Below are positions 51,750 to 63,859 of a DNA stretch of 63,859 bases, piece after piece (the first letter of the stretch is position 1; every line of letters starts with the position of its first letter). The notes under the pieces were generated by a model. It saw only the letters and a list, made by a program, of their open reading frames with translations. It had not been told where the DNA came from and did no database searches. The position numbers and the translations under genes were made by a program. Source of the stretch: Xanthomonas pisi DSM 18956 (GTDB lineage: Bacteria > Pseudomonadota > Gammaproteobacteria > Xanthomonadales > Xanthomonadaceae); the NCBI RefSeq assembly GCF_001010415.1, contig NZ_JPLE01000075.1:1-63859 (forward strand), written 5' to 3'.

Positions 51750-52099
51750 GCGCGCGGACCGGCAGCAGGCGGCGGCCGTTGCAGGCTGCGCGCCAGGGTC
51801 CACACCAGCACGCCGATGCCCACGCCCTGCACGGCGGTCAGCACGAAGCGACCGACGCCCATCACCAGACCGATCTGGCGCACGTTGCCCTGCTGCATCA
51901 ACAGCATCGGAATCGCCTGCAGGGCCACCTCGGCCAGCACACAGCCCAGCAGCAGCCACAGCCCGGCCAGCGCGGCACGCCGCAACGGCCCGAACGGGGC
52001 GCGCCACAGCAGGACCAGCCCCAGCAACAAGGCGATCAGCATCGGCACCCGCGACAACAGGCTGGTGATCAGGCTGAGCAGGATGTCGGTGGTGGTCAT
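51746..52099 (-). CDS. Hypothetical membrane protein
   Basis: A 117-residue protein with three hydrophobic helices (ILLSLITSLLSRVPMLIALL; AALAGLWLLLGCVLAEVAL; GVGRFVLTAVQGVGIGVLVW) and a Pro-rich C-terminus. No family recognised. It starts 10 bp after the aroE stop, and its own stop overlaps the next gene, so an aroE-linked operon is likely. Function unknown. Confidence 0.7.
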   Translation of the reverse strand: MTTTDILLSLITSLLSRVPMLIALLLGLVLLWRAPFGPLRRAALAGLWLLLGCVLAEVALQAIPMLLMQQGNVRQIGLVMGVGRFVLTAVQGVGIGVLVWTLARSLQRPPPAAGPRA

Positions 52100-52109
52100 G
52101 GTCAACGGC

Positions 52110-52961
52110 TCAGTCCGCGCTGACCAGCACGGCATCGCGTGCGCGCAGCGCGGTGTAGACCGGGTCGGTATCCGGGCGCACGCCGTGCCACAGCGCGAAA
52201 CTTTCGGCAGCCTGTTCCACCAGCATGCCCAGGCCGTCGATGGTGTAGCGGCATTGCGCCGCGCGCGCCCAGGCCAGGAACGCGATGGCGGTTTGCCCGT
52301 AGTTGAGATCCACCGCGGCAGTGAGGCTGTTGACCAGCCCCAGCGGCAGCGCGAACGCACCGGCGTCGCGGTCGCGCCCGGCGGCGGTGGCGTTGACGAT
52401 CAACTCGAAGTCGCCGAGGTCGCGCAGGTCTTCGATGTAACGCGACACCACCCGACCGGGTTCGCCGAGCGCATCGCACAACGCATCGGCGCGCTCGGGC
52501 GAGCGGTTCACCACCACCATTTCGGTGATGCCCGCTTCCAGCAAGGCCGGCGCGACGCCGCGGGCGGCACCACCGGCGCCGAGCAGCAACACGCGACGAC
52601 CGCGCAGATCCAGGCCGTGGCGATCGGTGAGATCGCGCACCAAGCCGATGCCGTCGGTGTTATCGCCCTGCCATTGACCGTCGTTGCGCACCAGCGTGTT
52701 CACCGCCCCGGCCAGCTGCGCGCGATCGCTCAGGCTGGCGGCCAGCGCGAAGGCGGCCTCTTTCAACGGCAAGGTGACGTTTGCGCCCTTGCCGCCTTCG
52801 TCGGCGAAGCGCTGCAGCGTGCTGGCGAACGCTTCCGGCGGCGCATCGATGGCGGTGTAGTCCAGCGCGATGCCGGTCTGCTTGCCGAAGTCGGCATGGA
52901 TGGTCGGCGACAGCGAATGGGCGACAGGGTGACCGAACACGGCATAACGGGATACGGGCAT
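52110..52961 (-). CDS. aroE: Shikimate dehydrogenase
   Basis: A 283-residue NADP enzyme reducing 3-dehydroshikimate to shikimate in aromatic synthesis. Substrate residues are in [16 protein letters not shown] and the catalytic Lys in [13 protein letters not shown]. The Asp of [11 protein letters not shown] completes the active site. The NADP-binding loop is [20 protein letters not shown] with [10 protein letters not shown]. The C-terminal [15 protein letters not shown] is standard. Divergent from the PD40-repeat gene at 53014, with only 52 bp between start codons. Confidence 0.96.
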   Translation of the reverse strand: MPVSRYAVFGHPVAHSLSPTIHADFGKQTGIALDYTAIDAPPEAFASTLQRFADEGGKGANVTLPLKEAAFALAASLSDRAQLAGAVNTLVRNDGQWQGDNTDGIGLVRDLTDRHGLDLRGRRVLLLGAGGAARGVAPALLEAGITEMVVVNRSPERADALCDALGEPGRVVSRYIEDLRDLGDFELIVNATAAGRDRDAGAFALPLGLVNSLTAAVDLNYGQTAIAFLAWARAAQCRYTIDGLGMLVEQAAESFALWHGVRPDTDPVYTALRARDAVLVSAD

Positions 52962-53013
52962 GAAACGTTCTCTGGTTGACTAGACTGTGCGCGACTTGGA
53001 GCAGGAACACCGC

Positions 53014-53895
53014 ATGCAACTTCGATGGACGCCGCTCGCGCTGGCGGCGAGTTTACTCTTCGTCCCGTCCGCGTCGGGACTTGCCGAGTTCGGCATCGAA
53101 GGCATGGGCGTGGTGTCCACACCGGCCAACGAGGCGCACGCCACGCTCAGCCCGGATGGGCAACGCATCGTCTGGGCCAGCGACCGCGCCGGAGGCCCCG
53201 GGGGCTGGGACCTGTGGCAGGCGCATCTACGCGGCGGGCGCTGGCAGGACGCGCAGCCGCTGCCGCTCAATACCGCCCAGGACGAGATCACGCCGCTGTT
53301 CAGTGCCGATGGACGCTGGCTGCTGTTCGCCTCGTCGCGGCCCGGCGGCGCCGGTGGCAGCGACCTGTACCGCGTGCCGGTGGATGCGCAGGGCGGCCTG
53401 GGCGCGGTGCAATCGCTGGGCGCGGCGGTCAACAGCCGCGGCAACGAGCGCGCGCCCAGCCTGTCGCTGGACGGCACACGCCTCCTGTTCGCCAGCGATG
53501 GCCACGGCGGCGCCGGCGGCCTGGATGTGTGGGTGGCGCGCTGGGACGGGCACGCGTTTACCGCACCCGTGCCCCTGCGCGACATCAATACCGGCGCCGA
53601 CGAACTGGATGCGGCCTGGCTTGGCGACGGGCGTGGCCTGGTATGGGCGCGCGGTGCAGTCGATGGCCCCAGCCAGTTGCTGCTGGCCGTGTGCACTGAC
53701 GGGCATTACGCCCAGGGCCAAGCCTTGCCGCTGTCGTTCAACGGGCCGCAGGAGCGCACGTTCGGCGCGGTGGTGGATGCGGCCAAACCGGGCGAACTGC
53801 TGGTCACCGGCAGCGCGCGTGCGCCACGCGCGGGGCAGCTGGATATCTACCGGATGAAAGCGCCGGCGCCAGAGGGAGATGCCAGCTGCCGTTGA
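53014..53895 (+). CDS. Secreted PD40/TolB-like beta-propeller protein
   Basis: A 293-residue protein. A signal peptide (PLALAASLLFVPSASG) leads to repeated PD40 units: HATLSPDGQRIVWASDRAGG, ITPLFSADGRWLLFASSRPG, APSLSLDGTRLLFASDGHGG. Each ends GGxDxW/Y, giving a five- or six-bladed propeller like the TolB C-domain. No enzymatic motif. It may bind protein or glycan in the periplasm. AGGAA lies 7 bp before the ATG. Confidence 0.82.
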   Translation: MQLRWTPLALAASLLFVPSASGLAEFGIEGMGVVSTPANEAHATLSPDGQRIVWASDRAGGPGGWDLWQAHLRGGRWQDAQPLPLNTAQDEITPLFSADGRWLLFASSRPGGAGGSDLYRVPVDAQGGLGAVQSLGAAVNSRGNERAPSLSLDGTRLLFASDGHGGAGGLDVWVARWDGHAFTAPVPLRDINTGADELDAAWLGDGRGLVWARGAVDGPSQLLLAVCTDGHYAQGQALPLSFNGPQERTFGAVVDAAKPGELLVTGSARAPRAGQLDIYRMKAPAPEGDASCR

Positions 53896-54039
53896 GGGCG
53901 GATGGATGCCGCCACCGCGCCTCCACGAACGGATTCACGGCGTGTGCCGCGAGCAGTGAGGGCGCCGCGCACTCGACCAACCAGGCTTCGACGTGTGGTT
54001 AGCCCCTCCAGGGCTACGACGCAGTGGTCATGACTGCGC

Positions 54040-56607
54040 TCAATACACATCGCGCCGATAACGGCCCGCTGCGGTCAACGACTCCAAGCGCGCCTGGCCC
54101 AACATCTCGCGCAGCGCGAGGTCGACTTCGCGCGCCATGCTGTCCAGGCTGCCGCAGACGTAGATCACCGCACCGCGGTCGATCCAGTGCCGTAGCGCGT
54201 CGCCTGCATCGCGCAATCGATGCTGCACGTAGCGCTTGTGCGGCTGATCGCGCGAGAACACCCAGTCCAGCTGTTGCAGATGACCGCTTGCCTGCCAGGC
54301 CTGCAGTTCATCGGCCAACAGCCGGTCGTGTGCGGCATGCCGTTCGCCGAACAACAGCCAGTGCCCGTGCACGCCAGCCAGCTCGGCCTCGCGCAACAAG
54401 GCGCGTAAACCGGCGATACCGGTGCCGTTGCCGATCAATACCATCGGCGCCGCCTCGACGCGATGGAAGCCCGGATTGGTGCGCAGTCGCGCGCGCACCG
54501 CCGCACCCGTCGGCGCATGGCAGATCAGCCAGCCCGAGCCCAGTCCGGGACGGCCATCGCTGCGGGTGGTCAGGCGCACCACCGCCGTGGCCACGCCATC
54601 GGCCGGCACGCTGGCCAGCGAATAGTCGCGCGTGGGCAGCCAGTCGCAGGCATCCAGCCAGGCCTGTGGGTCCGGAGGCGGCACGGGCGGCGTGGCCGGC
54701 GTCGGCGGCAGCACACGCTCGGCGGCGGCCTGATGCAGCGGCAGCAACTGCGCATCGACATGCACCAAGGCATCGGGCAGCATGCCCCACGCCGCCAGAC
54801 ATGCACGCACCTGCGCATCGGCGTGCGCAGGCTGCACCTCGAGGATATCGCCCGCCTGCCAGTGCGCCTGCAGCGATGGCTGCAGGTCGATGCGCCAGAT
54901 CGGCGCCCCCGCGCTGCCGGGGTTGAGATGCGTGCGCGAGGACAGCGTCCACTGCGTCAGGCGTGGACGCGTCAGCGCGACATCGGCCAACGGCGCACCG
55001 GCGATCTGCGCCAGCTGCGCATGCCATTGCGCCAGCGCCTGCGGATCGGCGTTGTCCATTTCCACTGCGGGGAACAACGCGCGTGCGCCCTGCGCGTCCA
55101 GCCACTGCTCGATGCGCCGCGAAAACCCGCAAAACTGCGCGTATTGGCGGTCTCCCAGCGCCAGCACCGCGTAAGCCAGCTGCGGCAAGGCCATGCGTTG
55201 ACGCAGCAGCTCGCGCTCGAATCCGCGCGCCGCATCCGGCGGCTCGCCATCGCCGAAGGTACTGATCACCAGCAAGGCGCGCCGGGCGGCCTGCAGCTGC
55301 TGCGCGTCCACCTGCGCCAACGCGCGCACCTGCACCGGCAGGCCGGCCGTCTGCAGGTGCCCGGCCGCCTGCCAGGCCAGCCGTTCGGCAAAGCCGCTCT
55401 GGCTGGCGAAGGCAATCAGCCATGGCTCGGCCTGCGACGCCGGCGGCGCGCCCTGCAGCAGCACGCGTGCGGCGCGCAGCTCGCGCTTCTTGCGGCGGCG
55501 ATCCAGGTACAGCATCCAGCCGCTGATGAAGAACACCGACATGCCGAGGCTCGCCAGCATCACCACGATGCGTCCCGGCAAACCGAAAAAACTGCCCGAA
55601 TGCAGCGGGAACATGCTCACCAGCCACTGCTGGCCGCGCGGCAACTGCGCGTACTCCTGGCGACGCAGCAACGCGCCGCTGGCGGCGTCGATTTCCAGAT
55701 TGTCGTAGGCGCGGTCGTGGTCTGGCCGGTCCGGCAAGAACCGCACGCTCATCGGTTGCCCCGCACGGGTGGGGACGCGCAGATCCAACGCGGCGTGATG
55801 GGTGCCCGGGATGCCGTCCAGGGTGCGCTGCACACGCGCGAAATCCACCGTCGCCGGCCGATGCCCGCCCCCGTCGCCGCGCATGGCCGGCTCCTTGCCG
55901 AGCAAGGCCACCATGCCGTCGCGATACCAGTCGTACGACCAGGTCAGCCCGGTCAGCGCGACCAGCAGGTAGACCAGCAGACACCAGGTGCCGAACACCG
56001 CATGCAGGCTCCATAGAAAACTGCGCCCCTGCCGCCGCCATTCCACCACCCACCAGGTCCGCAGGCTCCACCAGCGCCGCGGCCAACGCAGATACAGTCC
56101 GGACGCACAGAAAAACAGCAGGACAAATGTGCACGCGCCGGTCACTGCCTGGCCGCGCTTGCCTGCGGTCAGATGGCGGTGCAGGTCTTCGATAAACGCA
56201 AATGCCGTGCTCAAGCGCGGTGCGGCAACGCGCGCGCCGGTGTAAGGGTCGAAGTACACGCGCCCGCCGCCCTTGCCCGCCAGACGTGCGGTGGATGGCC
56301 GCGCGCCGGTGGGGTCGATCAGCATGCGTGTCACCGCCTGCTGTTTTCCTGCATCGGGCTGCGCCAGGTCGAGCCGCTGCAGCAACACATCCACCGGCAA
56401 CGCACGCTCGCCGGCGGCATGCCGCACGGCCAGCTGCGCGATGGCCGGGTTGGCCAGCCGCACGATTTCGTTTTCGAAGGACATCAGCGCGCCGGTCACC
56501 CCCATCACCGACAGCACCAGACCGGCCGTGATGCCGAGCAGCCAGTGCAGTTGGAACAGAACCGTCTTGAACACGCGCGAACAACCTGAAGCAGCAGGGC
56601 TCGCCAT
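54040..56607 (-). CDS. PepSY-TM / flavodoxin / FAD-NADPH reductase fusion
   Basis: An 855-residue inner-membrane reductase. Residues about 1-370 are PepSY_TM with four transmembrane helices (LHWLLGITAGLVLSVMGVTG first). A flavodoxin domain follows (about 395-530; LLVISTFGDGEPPDAARGF). Then come the FAD domain (TRDYSLASVP), the NADPH domain (VLIGNGTGIAGLRALLRE) and the C-terminal end IYVCGSLDSMAREVDLAL. It resembles proteins thought to reduce ferric siderophores. A Fur box overlaps the region just upstream of the ATG. The better start may be GTG 56574, because the ATG at 56607 lies inside a likely -10 box. Confidence 0.88.
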   Translation of the reverse strand: MASPAASGCSRVFKTVLFQLHWLLGITAGLVLSVMGVTGALMSFENEIVRLANPAIAQLAVRHAAGERALPVDVLLQRLDLAQPDAGKQQAVTRMLIDPTGARPSTARLAGKGGGRVYFDPYTGARVAAPRLSTAFAFIEDLHRHLTAGKRGQAVTGACTFVLLFFCASGLYLRWPRRWWSLRTWWVVEWRRQGRSFLWSLHAVFGTWCLLVYLLVALTGLTWSYDWYRDGMVALLGKEPAMRGDGGGHRPATVDFARVQRTLDGIPGTHHAALDLRVPTRAGQPMSVRFLPDRPDHDRAYDNLEIDAASGALLRRQEYAQLPRGQQWLVSMFPLHSGSFFGLPGRIVVMLASLGMSVFFISGWMLYLDRRRKKRELRAARVLLQGAPPASQAEPWLIAFASQSGFAERLAWQAAGHLQTAGLPVQVRALAQVDAQQLQAARRALLVISTFGDGEPPDAARGFERELLRQRMALPQLAYAVLALGDRQYAQFCGFSRRIEQWLDAQGARALFPAVEMDNADPQALAQWHAQLAQIAGAPLADVALTRPRLTQWTLSSRTHLNPGSAGAPIWRIDLQPSLQAHWQAGDILEVQPAHADAQVRACLAAWGMLPDALVHVDAQLLPLHQAAAERVLPPTPATPPVPPPDPQAWLDACDWLPTRDYSLASVPADGVATAVVRLTTRSDGRPGLGSGWLICHAPTGAAVRARLRTNPGFHRVEAAPMVLIGNGTGIAGLRALLREAELAGVHGHWLLFGERHAAHDRLLADELQAWQASGHLQQLDWVFSRDQPHKRYVQHRLRDAGDALRHWIDRGAVIYVCGSLDSMAREVDLALREMLGQARLESLTAAGRYRRDVY

Positions 56608-56608
56608 T

Positions 56609-56627
56609 GTAGATGAGAATCGTTATC
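56609..56627. promoter_or_regulatory. Fur box at the flavoreductase promoter
   Basis: GTAGATGAGAATCGTTATC matches 14 of 19 positions of the consensus Fur box GATAATGATAATCATTATC. On the minus strand a TACAAT (-10-like, 56611-56606) overlaps its edge. Bound Fur would block RNA polymerase, so the reductase should be made under iron limitation. Confidence 0.7.
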
Positions 56628-56953
56628 GCAGTCGGCGCACCTGGATCGATGGCGATTGCGCCGTCCTGCAGCGGCCCTGGCCGGCCACGCTGCTTTCGCA
56701 TCGCGATCAGGCGCCTCCCTGGTTGCCGGCCTGCGGCTCTAAGACTGCGATGTATCAGGGGGGCAGAAGCAGATCGCGTGGAGTCAGATCAAACCGCTAC
56801 AGCGCTAACCAGGCCGGCGCTGCCGGTGCGTGCAACAACGCGGAAGAATCGGAGAAGACCAGCGGATGACTCCTCACCGCTTCGGATGCACGTGCAGCGG
56901 CATCCATGAAAGATGCCACCACAACACCTCTCGCGCAGCACGTCTGGACGCGC
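56628..56953. other. Intergenic stretch between hemB and the flavoreductase promoter
   Basis: No supported gene. A plus-strand frame (56613-56909) exists but has no native codon bias or recognisable domain. No repeat was seen. The hemB transcript, on the minus strand, ends into this side of the region. Confidence 0.5.
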
Positions 56954-58280
<1,327 letters not shown>

Positions 58281-58549
58281 GTGCCACCTCGCATTGAACA
58301 AAGCACGAGCTTACCGGCGCCGCCGTCCGCACGGCGTGGGCGGGTGGTCATCATGACCAATGGCGGCTTGGCGGCGGCCTCACACGGGCGTGGCTAGTGT
58401 GCGACAGCGTCCGCTGCGATTCAGAGTGCTGACAGGACCATTGAGTCGCCGCCACCGGGTGGCACAGCGGCTTGTCGCGTCGTGTTAGCCAGTCTTCAGT
58501 CCGGGCGCCGGATCATCGCCGTCATCACCATCTTTCAGGGGGCCACATC

Positions 58550-59005
58550 ATGAACAGGCATTTCGTCGTCGGCGCTGCACTGGCCCTGCTGCTGGCCGGC
58601 TGCGCCAGCAGCTCCAAGGTGATGCTCGGCCAGGCACGCGCCCCGATCGACCCCGCCCAGGTGCAGGTCTATTCGCATGCCCCGGTCGGCTCGGTGGAGA
58701 TCGCCCAGCTCGAATCCACCAGCGCCGCCGGCTTCGGCACCCAGGGCCAGACCGATGCCGCCGTGCAGCGCCTCAAGCGCGAAGCCGCCAAGCTCGGCGC
58801 CAACGGCGTGGTCATCGTCGGCGTTGGCTCGGAGCGCTCCGGCGGCGGCCTGTCGGTCGGCGGCGGCAGCTACGGCGGCCGCGTCGGCGGCGGCCTGGGG
58901 ATCGGCATCCCGACCACGCAGAAGCGCGCGGCAGGCATGGCGATCTGGGTGCCGGCGGGGGCGCAAACCGGGCCGGGCTCGGACGCTCCGCCGCCAGCGC
59001 ACTAA
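58550..59005 (+). CDS. Small glycine-rich lipoprotein
   Basis: A 151-residue lipoprotein with lipobox LLAGC (Cys at about residue 19), then a compact domain: APVGSVEIAQLESTSAAGFG, AVQRLKREAAKLGANGVVIV, and a Gly-rich turn GGLSVGGGSYGGRVGGGLG. The layout KREAAKLGANGVVI is typical of small YdfJ/RcsF-like envelope lipoproteins that share a heavy-metal-associated-like fold, but I cannot name the family surely. It stands alone. Confidence 0.78.
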   Translation: MNRHFVVGAALALLLAGCASSSKVMLGQARAPIDPAQVQVYSHAPVGSVEIAQLESTSAAGFGTQGQTDAAVQRLKREAAKLGANGVVIVGVGSERSGGGLSVGGGSYGGRVGGGLGIGIPTTQKRAAGMAIWVPAGAQTGPGSDAPPPAH

Positions 59006-59078
59006 CCCGCCAACTACTTCAACCAGCGGCATGGGGCGACTGGCGACGGCTGCCTCATACCCATGTTGCGCCCTCTGC

Positions 59079-60869
59079 TCAGCGCTTTTTCTGCTGCGCC
59101 GGGATGAACTGCGTTTCCACTGCCTTGGCCAGCTGATCCGGTGGTAGCAGGCCCTGGTCGAGCAGGAAGTTGTTGAAGGCCAGGCGGTCGAATTTCTTGC
59201 CGAGCGCCAGTTCGGTGCGCATGCGCAGTTCGAGGATGCGGGTGTAGCCGTAGAAATAGCTGCCGGCCTGGCCGGGGGCGCGGACGGTGTAGCGGTCCAG
59301 TTCCTGGCGGGTCATCGCCGGCGACAGGCCGACGTCGTCTTCCAGTACCTGGCGGGCGCGTTCGCGGTCGATCAGGCCCAGGTTCAGCATGGGGTCGAGC
59401 ATGGCGCGGGCCGCGCGCAGCAGGCGGAACTGCAGGGCGATCAGCTGCCCGTCGAGCGGCTCGTACGGCACCATTTCGGCTTCGGCGTACAGCGCCCAGC
59501 CTTCGACGTTGACCGAGTTGAACGCGAACAGGCTGCGCGCCAGCGACACGCCGCGTTCGACCATGGCGGTGAACTGCAGCTCGTGGCCGGGGCGGCCTTC
59601 ATGCGCGCTGAGCGTCCAGGCGGCCGAGCCGAAGTTGAAGTCGTCGTACTGCTCCTTCTTGCCGCCCTCGGCGGACGGGTTGCCCAACGGCAGCACGAAC
59701 TGGCCCTGCTGGCCGGTATTGCCGATCAACGGCGCCGGCAGGAAGTGCGGTGCCGGCTGCGCGGCGCTTTCGGCGGCACTGCCCAGGCGCATCTGCATCG
59801 GGCGGTTGGGCACATCGACGATGCGCTGCTGGCGGATGATCGGGTCGATCTGGTCGATCACGCCGCGGTAGTGGGTTTCCAGCTGGTCGTCGGCGATCTT
59901 GTTGCCCTTGAGCGCACGGATCACCTGCACATACTCGTTGCCCTGCACGCCCTTGGCCTTGGCCACCAGCGGCGCCAGCTGGCGCATGGCCGAGCGGGTC
60001 TCCATGAATTCCAGTTGCGCGCGCTGGATCAGCTGCTGCGGCGCGATATCGATCCCGACCTGCTTGAGCTGGAAGGCGTATAGCGGCTCGGGCAGGCGGG
60101 TGTCCTTGCGCGCCTTGGGCAGCACGCTGCTGCGGGTCCAGGCGGCATAGTCCTTGAGCTGCGTGGACATGGCCTTGAGCGCTTCGTCGGCGCCGGCGAT
60201 CTTGTACTTGGCGAACAGCTCGCCGATGCCTGCGACGTAGGTGTCCACGTTGGCCAGCGCCTGCTCCACTTCGCGCTGGGTGGGCTGCAGCAACGCGGTG
60301 TTGCTCAGCTTTTCCTCGTAGCGCTGGCGCGCCAGCGTGGTGGTGGGCGTGCTGCCCGGCACCAGGCCGACGTAACGCTTGAGGCGGTCCAGCGCCTTGG
60401 CGCGGCGCTCGGGCACGGTCTGGTCGGACAGCAGACCGTTGAGGCCACTGAAGACCGCCTCGGGTGCGTCGCTCCAGGGCAACAGATAGCGCTCGTTGAG
60501 CTCGCTGCCTTCGATGTTCTGCTCGGCCGCGCCGATCATGATCTGCAGGTCCTGGCGCACGTTGGCATCGCGCTCGGTGGTCAGCTTGGTCTGCAACGTG
60601 GCGCGTGCCTTGCGCATGGCATCGCGGTAGCGCGCGGCGTTGTCCGGGCCCAGGTCGACGACCTGATCGTCGTAGCCGGGCACACCGAAGAAGCTGGCGT
60701 ATTCGGGCTGGAACGGCGCCTGCGCGTTGAGCAGGATCTGCGCATACCCGTTGCTGGTCTGCACCCAGGCCGGGCTGGCGGGTTGTGTCGGCGCTGTCTT
60801 GCCGGTCTGTGCCTGCAACGGCAACGAGGAACCGAGCGCCAGCGCAACGGCGAGAACGAGTGGCTTCAT
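59079..60869 (-). CDS. DUF885 secreted zinc peptidase-like protein
   Basis: A 596-residue protein. A signal peptide (MKPLVLAVALALGSSLPLQA) leads to a mostly helical DUF885 domain. The hallmark HEGRPGHELQFTAMVERG is the HExxH-like zinc motif of this family, and NVEGWALYAEAEMVP downstream gives the Glu ligand. Family members act as periplasmic peptidases or carboxypeptidases. It is near DPP4, and the two may both degrade imported or host peptides. Confidence 0.9.
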   Translation of the reverse strand: MKPLVLAVALALGSSLPLQAQTGKTAPTQPASPAWVQTSNGYAQILLNAQAPFQPEYASFFGVPGYDDQVVDLGPDNAARYRDAMRKARATLQTKLTTERDANVRQDLQIMIGAAEQNIEGSELNERYLLPWSDAPEAVFSGLNGLLSDQTVPERRAKALDRLKRYVGLVPGSTPTTTLARQRYEEKLSNTALLQPTQREVEQALANVDTYVAGIGELFAKYKIAGADEALKAMSTQLKDYAAWTRSSVLPKARKDTRLPEPLYAFQLKQVGIDIAPQQLIQRAQLEFMETRSAMRQLAPLVAKAKGVQGNEYVQVIRALKGNKIADDQLETHYRGVIDQIDPIIRQQRIVDVPNRPMQMRLGSAAESAAQPAPHFLPAPLIGNTGQQGQFVLPLGNPSAEGGKKEQYDDFNFGSAAWTLSAHEGRPGHELQFTAMVERGVSLARSLFAFNSVNVEGWALYAEAEMVPYEPLDGQLIALQFRLLRAARAMLDPMLNLGLIDRERARQVLEDDVGLSPAMTRQELDRYTVRAPGQAGSYFYGYTRILELRMRTELALGKKFDRLAFNNFLLDQGLLPPDQLAKAVETQFIPAQQKKR

Positions 60870-60937
60870 GAGGCAGATCCGCGAAGTGAGTAGCGCGACC
60901 CTACCCATCTGCAACGATCGCGGCAATCTGCCTTAGG

Positions 60938-61411
60938 TCATGGCAGGCAGGGCTGCGGTGGCGAGACTGTGGCCGGCACCATATCGATCTGGCCGCCATG
61001 GGTGCCGGCGAAGGTCAGTGTCTGGTACCTCCAACGGCCATGCCTGCGCGTGGCATCCACCTGCAGGCTACCGTTCCCGCGCGGCCCATGCAGGCCGACG
61101 CTGAAATGCGCCTCGCCGATGTCGCCGACGTAACTGATGCTGCCATCGGGCAGGAACGCTTCGGTGATGGGCGTGCCCAGGGTCTGCACGACCTGCGTAT
61201 CGGCCTTGGCGATGCGCAGCGCGTCGCGGTACACATCGCTGGATTTCACCACTGCGGAAATCACGCAGATCAACGCGCCGATCACCAACGCCAGCAGCAC
61301 GAACAGCACCACACCGATGCCGGGAACGACCCACTTCCAATGCCGGTTCCAGACATCGACAGCGCGCGGGCGCTGCGGCGATGCAGCGGGGATGGGTGGC
61401 GGCAGCGACAT
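60938..61411 (-). CDS. Coa1-like small membrane protein
   Basis: A 157-residue protein. The proline-rich cytoplasmic start leads to one transmembrane helix (about 28-52, VVPGIGVVLFVLLALVIGAL), then the Tim21/Coa1-like domain: SSDVYRDALRIAKADTQVVQ, LGTPITEAFLPDGSISYVG and GSLQVDATRRHGRWRYQTL. Mitochondrial Coa1 helps assemble cytochrome oxidase; the bacterial proteins are of unknown function. It lies between DUF885 and DPP4 genes on the same strand, 51 bp after DPP4. Confidence 0.78.
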   Translation of the reverse strand: MSLPPPIPAASPQRPRAVDVWNRHWKWVVPGIGVVLFVLLALVIGALICVISAVVKSSDVYRDALRIAKADTQVVQTLGTPITEAFLPDGSISYVGDIGEAHFSVGLHGPRGNGSLQVDATRRHGRWRYQTLTFAGTHGGQIDMVPATVSPPQPCLP

Positions 61412-61462
61412 GGCACTCCTTGCGCAAATGCAGGGGAAAACGGCAGGCGAGACCTAGAGCGT

Positions 61463-63859
<2,397 letters not shown>

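Noticed and set aside
56613..56909. 98-codon plus-strand frame next to the Fur box
   Set aside because: No native codon bias and no recognisable domain; the Fur box and -10 element face the other way.

Overview
The window is high-G+C (roughly 65%) gammaproteobacterial chromosome. Gene content and order indicate Xanthomonas or a very close relative: phoP-phoQ with a small secreted protein in front, katB-ankB, a birA-coaX-SPOR cluster, a dipeptidyl peptidase IV (DPP4) and a DUF885 peptidase, the DUF1501/DUF1800 pair, and the short intergenic repeats common in xanthomonads. The species cannot be fixed from the sequence alone. It looks like core chromosome: I see no insertion sequence, prophage, integrase, CRISPR array or rRNA. 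One tRNA gene (Thr, anticodon TGT) is present.

Layout. 1-4.1 kb: a lysine/alanine-rich H1-like protein, a DegP-type periplasmic protease and a three-gene inner-membrane stress operon (DUF883, holin-like, small membrane protein). 4.2-8 kb: AI-2E-family permease, HAD hydrolase, M17 aminopeptidase and an unusually A+T-rich orphan. 8.3-11.2 kb: SrpA-type peroxidase overlapping a cytochrome b561, then a ThuA-like protein. 11.4-18.6 kb: a DesK/DesR-type two-component system divergent from an adaptor-ABC ATPase-two-permease exporter. 18.7-25.7 kb: lipoprotein hydrolase, two EamA transporters, a Rap1a-like secreted protein, an M28 peptidase and an MBL-fold hydrolase. 25.8-29.2 kb: trpS, CsbD, two entericidin-like lipoproteins and arginase. 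29.4-31.9 kb: an operon of two roadblock proteins, an unknown protein and a small GTPase. 32.3-37.7 kb: tmk, tRNA-Thr, SPOR protein, coaX, birA and mtfA. 37.9-45.4 kb: DUF1501/DUF1800, phoQ-phoP, dusA and a NIPSNAP-family pseudogene. 45.4-46.4 kb is a gene-poor kilobase. 46.4-53.9 kb: ankB, katB, dinG, two small membrane proteins, aroE and a PD40-repeat protein. 54-63.7 kb: a Fur-box-linked PepSY/flavodoxin reductase, hemB, small membrane and lipoproteins, DUF885, a Coa1-like protein and DPP4.

Working themes are envelope and oxidative stress (DegP, DUF883 operon, SrpA/b561, KatB/AnkB, PhoPQ), peptide degradation (M17, M28, DUF885, DPP4) and signalling. The most system-like locus is the roadblock/roadblock/unknown/GTPase operon at 29.4-31.9 kb. 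It resembles the actinobacterial conservon and the Mgl polarity modules but has no histidine kinase gene in it. Other points for follow-up are a LEA-like 11-residue repeat in the H1-like protein, a YegP-like extension on TrpS, a strong palindrome in front of katB, a Fur box lying across the apparent start codon of the flavoreductase, and a 101-bp tandem duplication beside the tRNA. Both ends of the window fall inside copies of one dispersed repeat.
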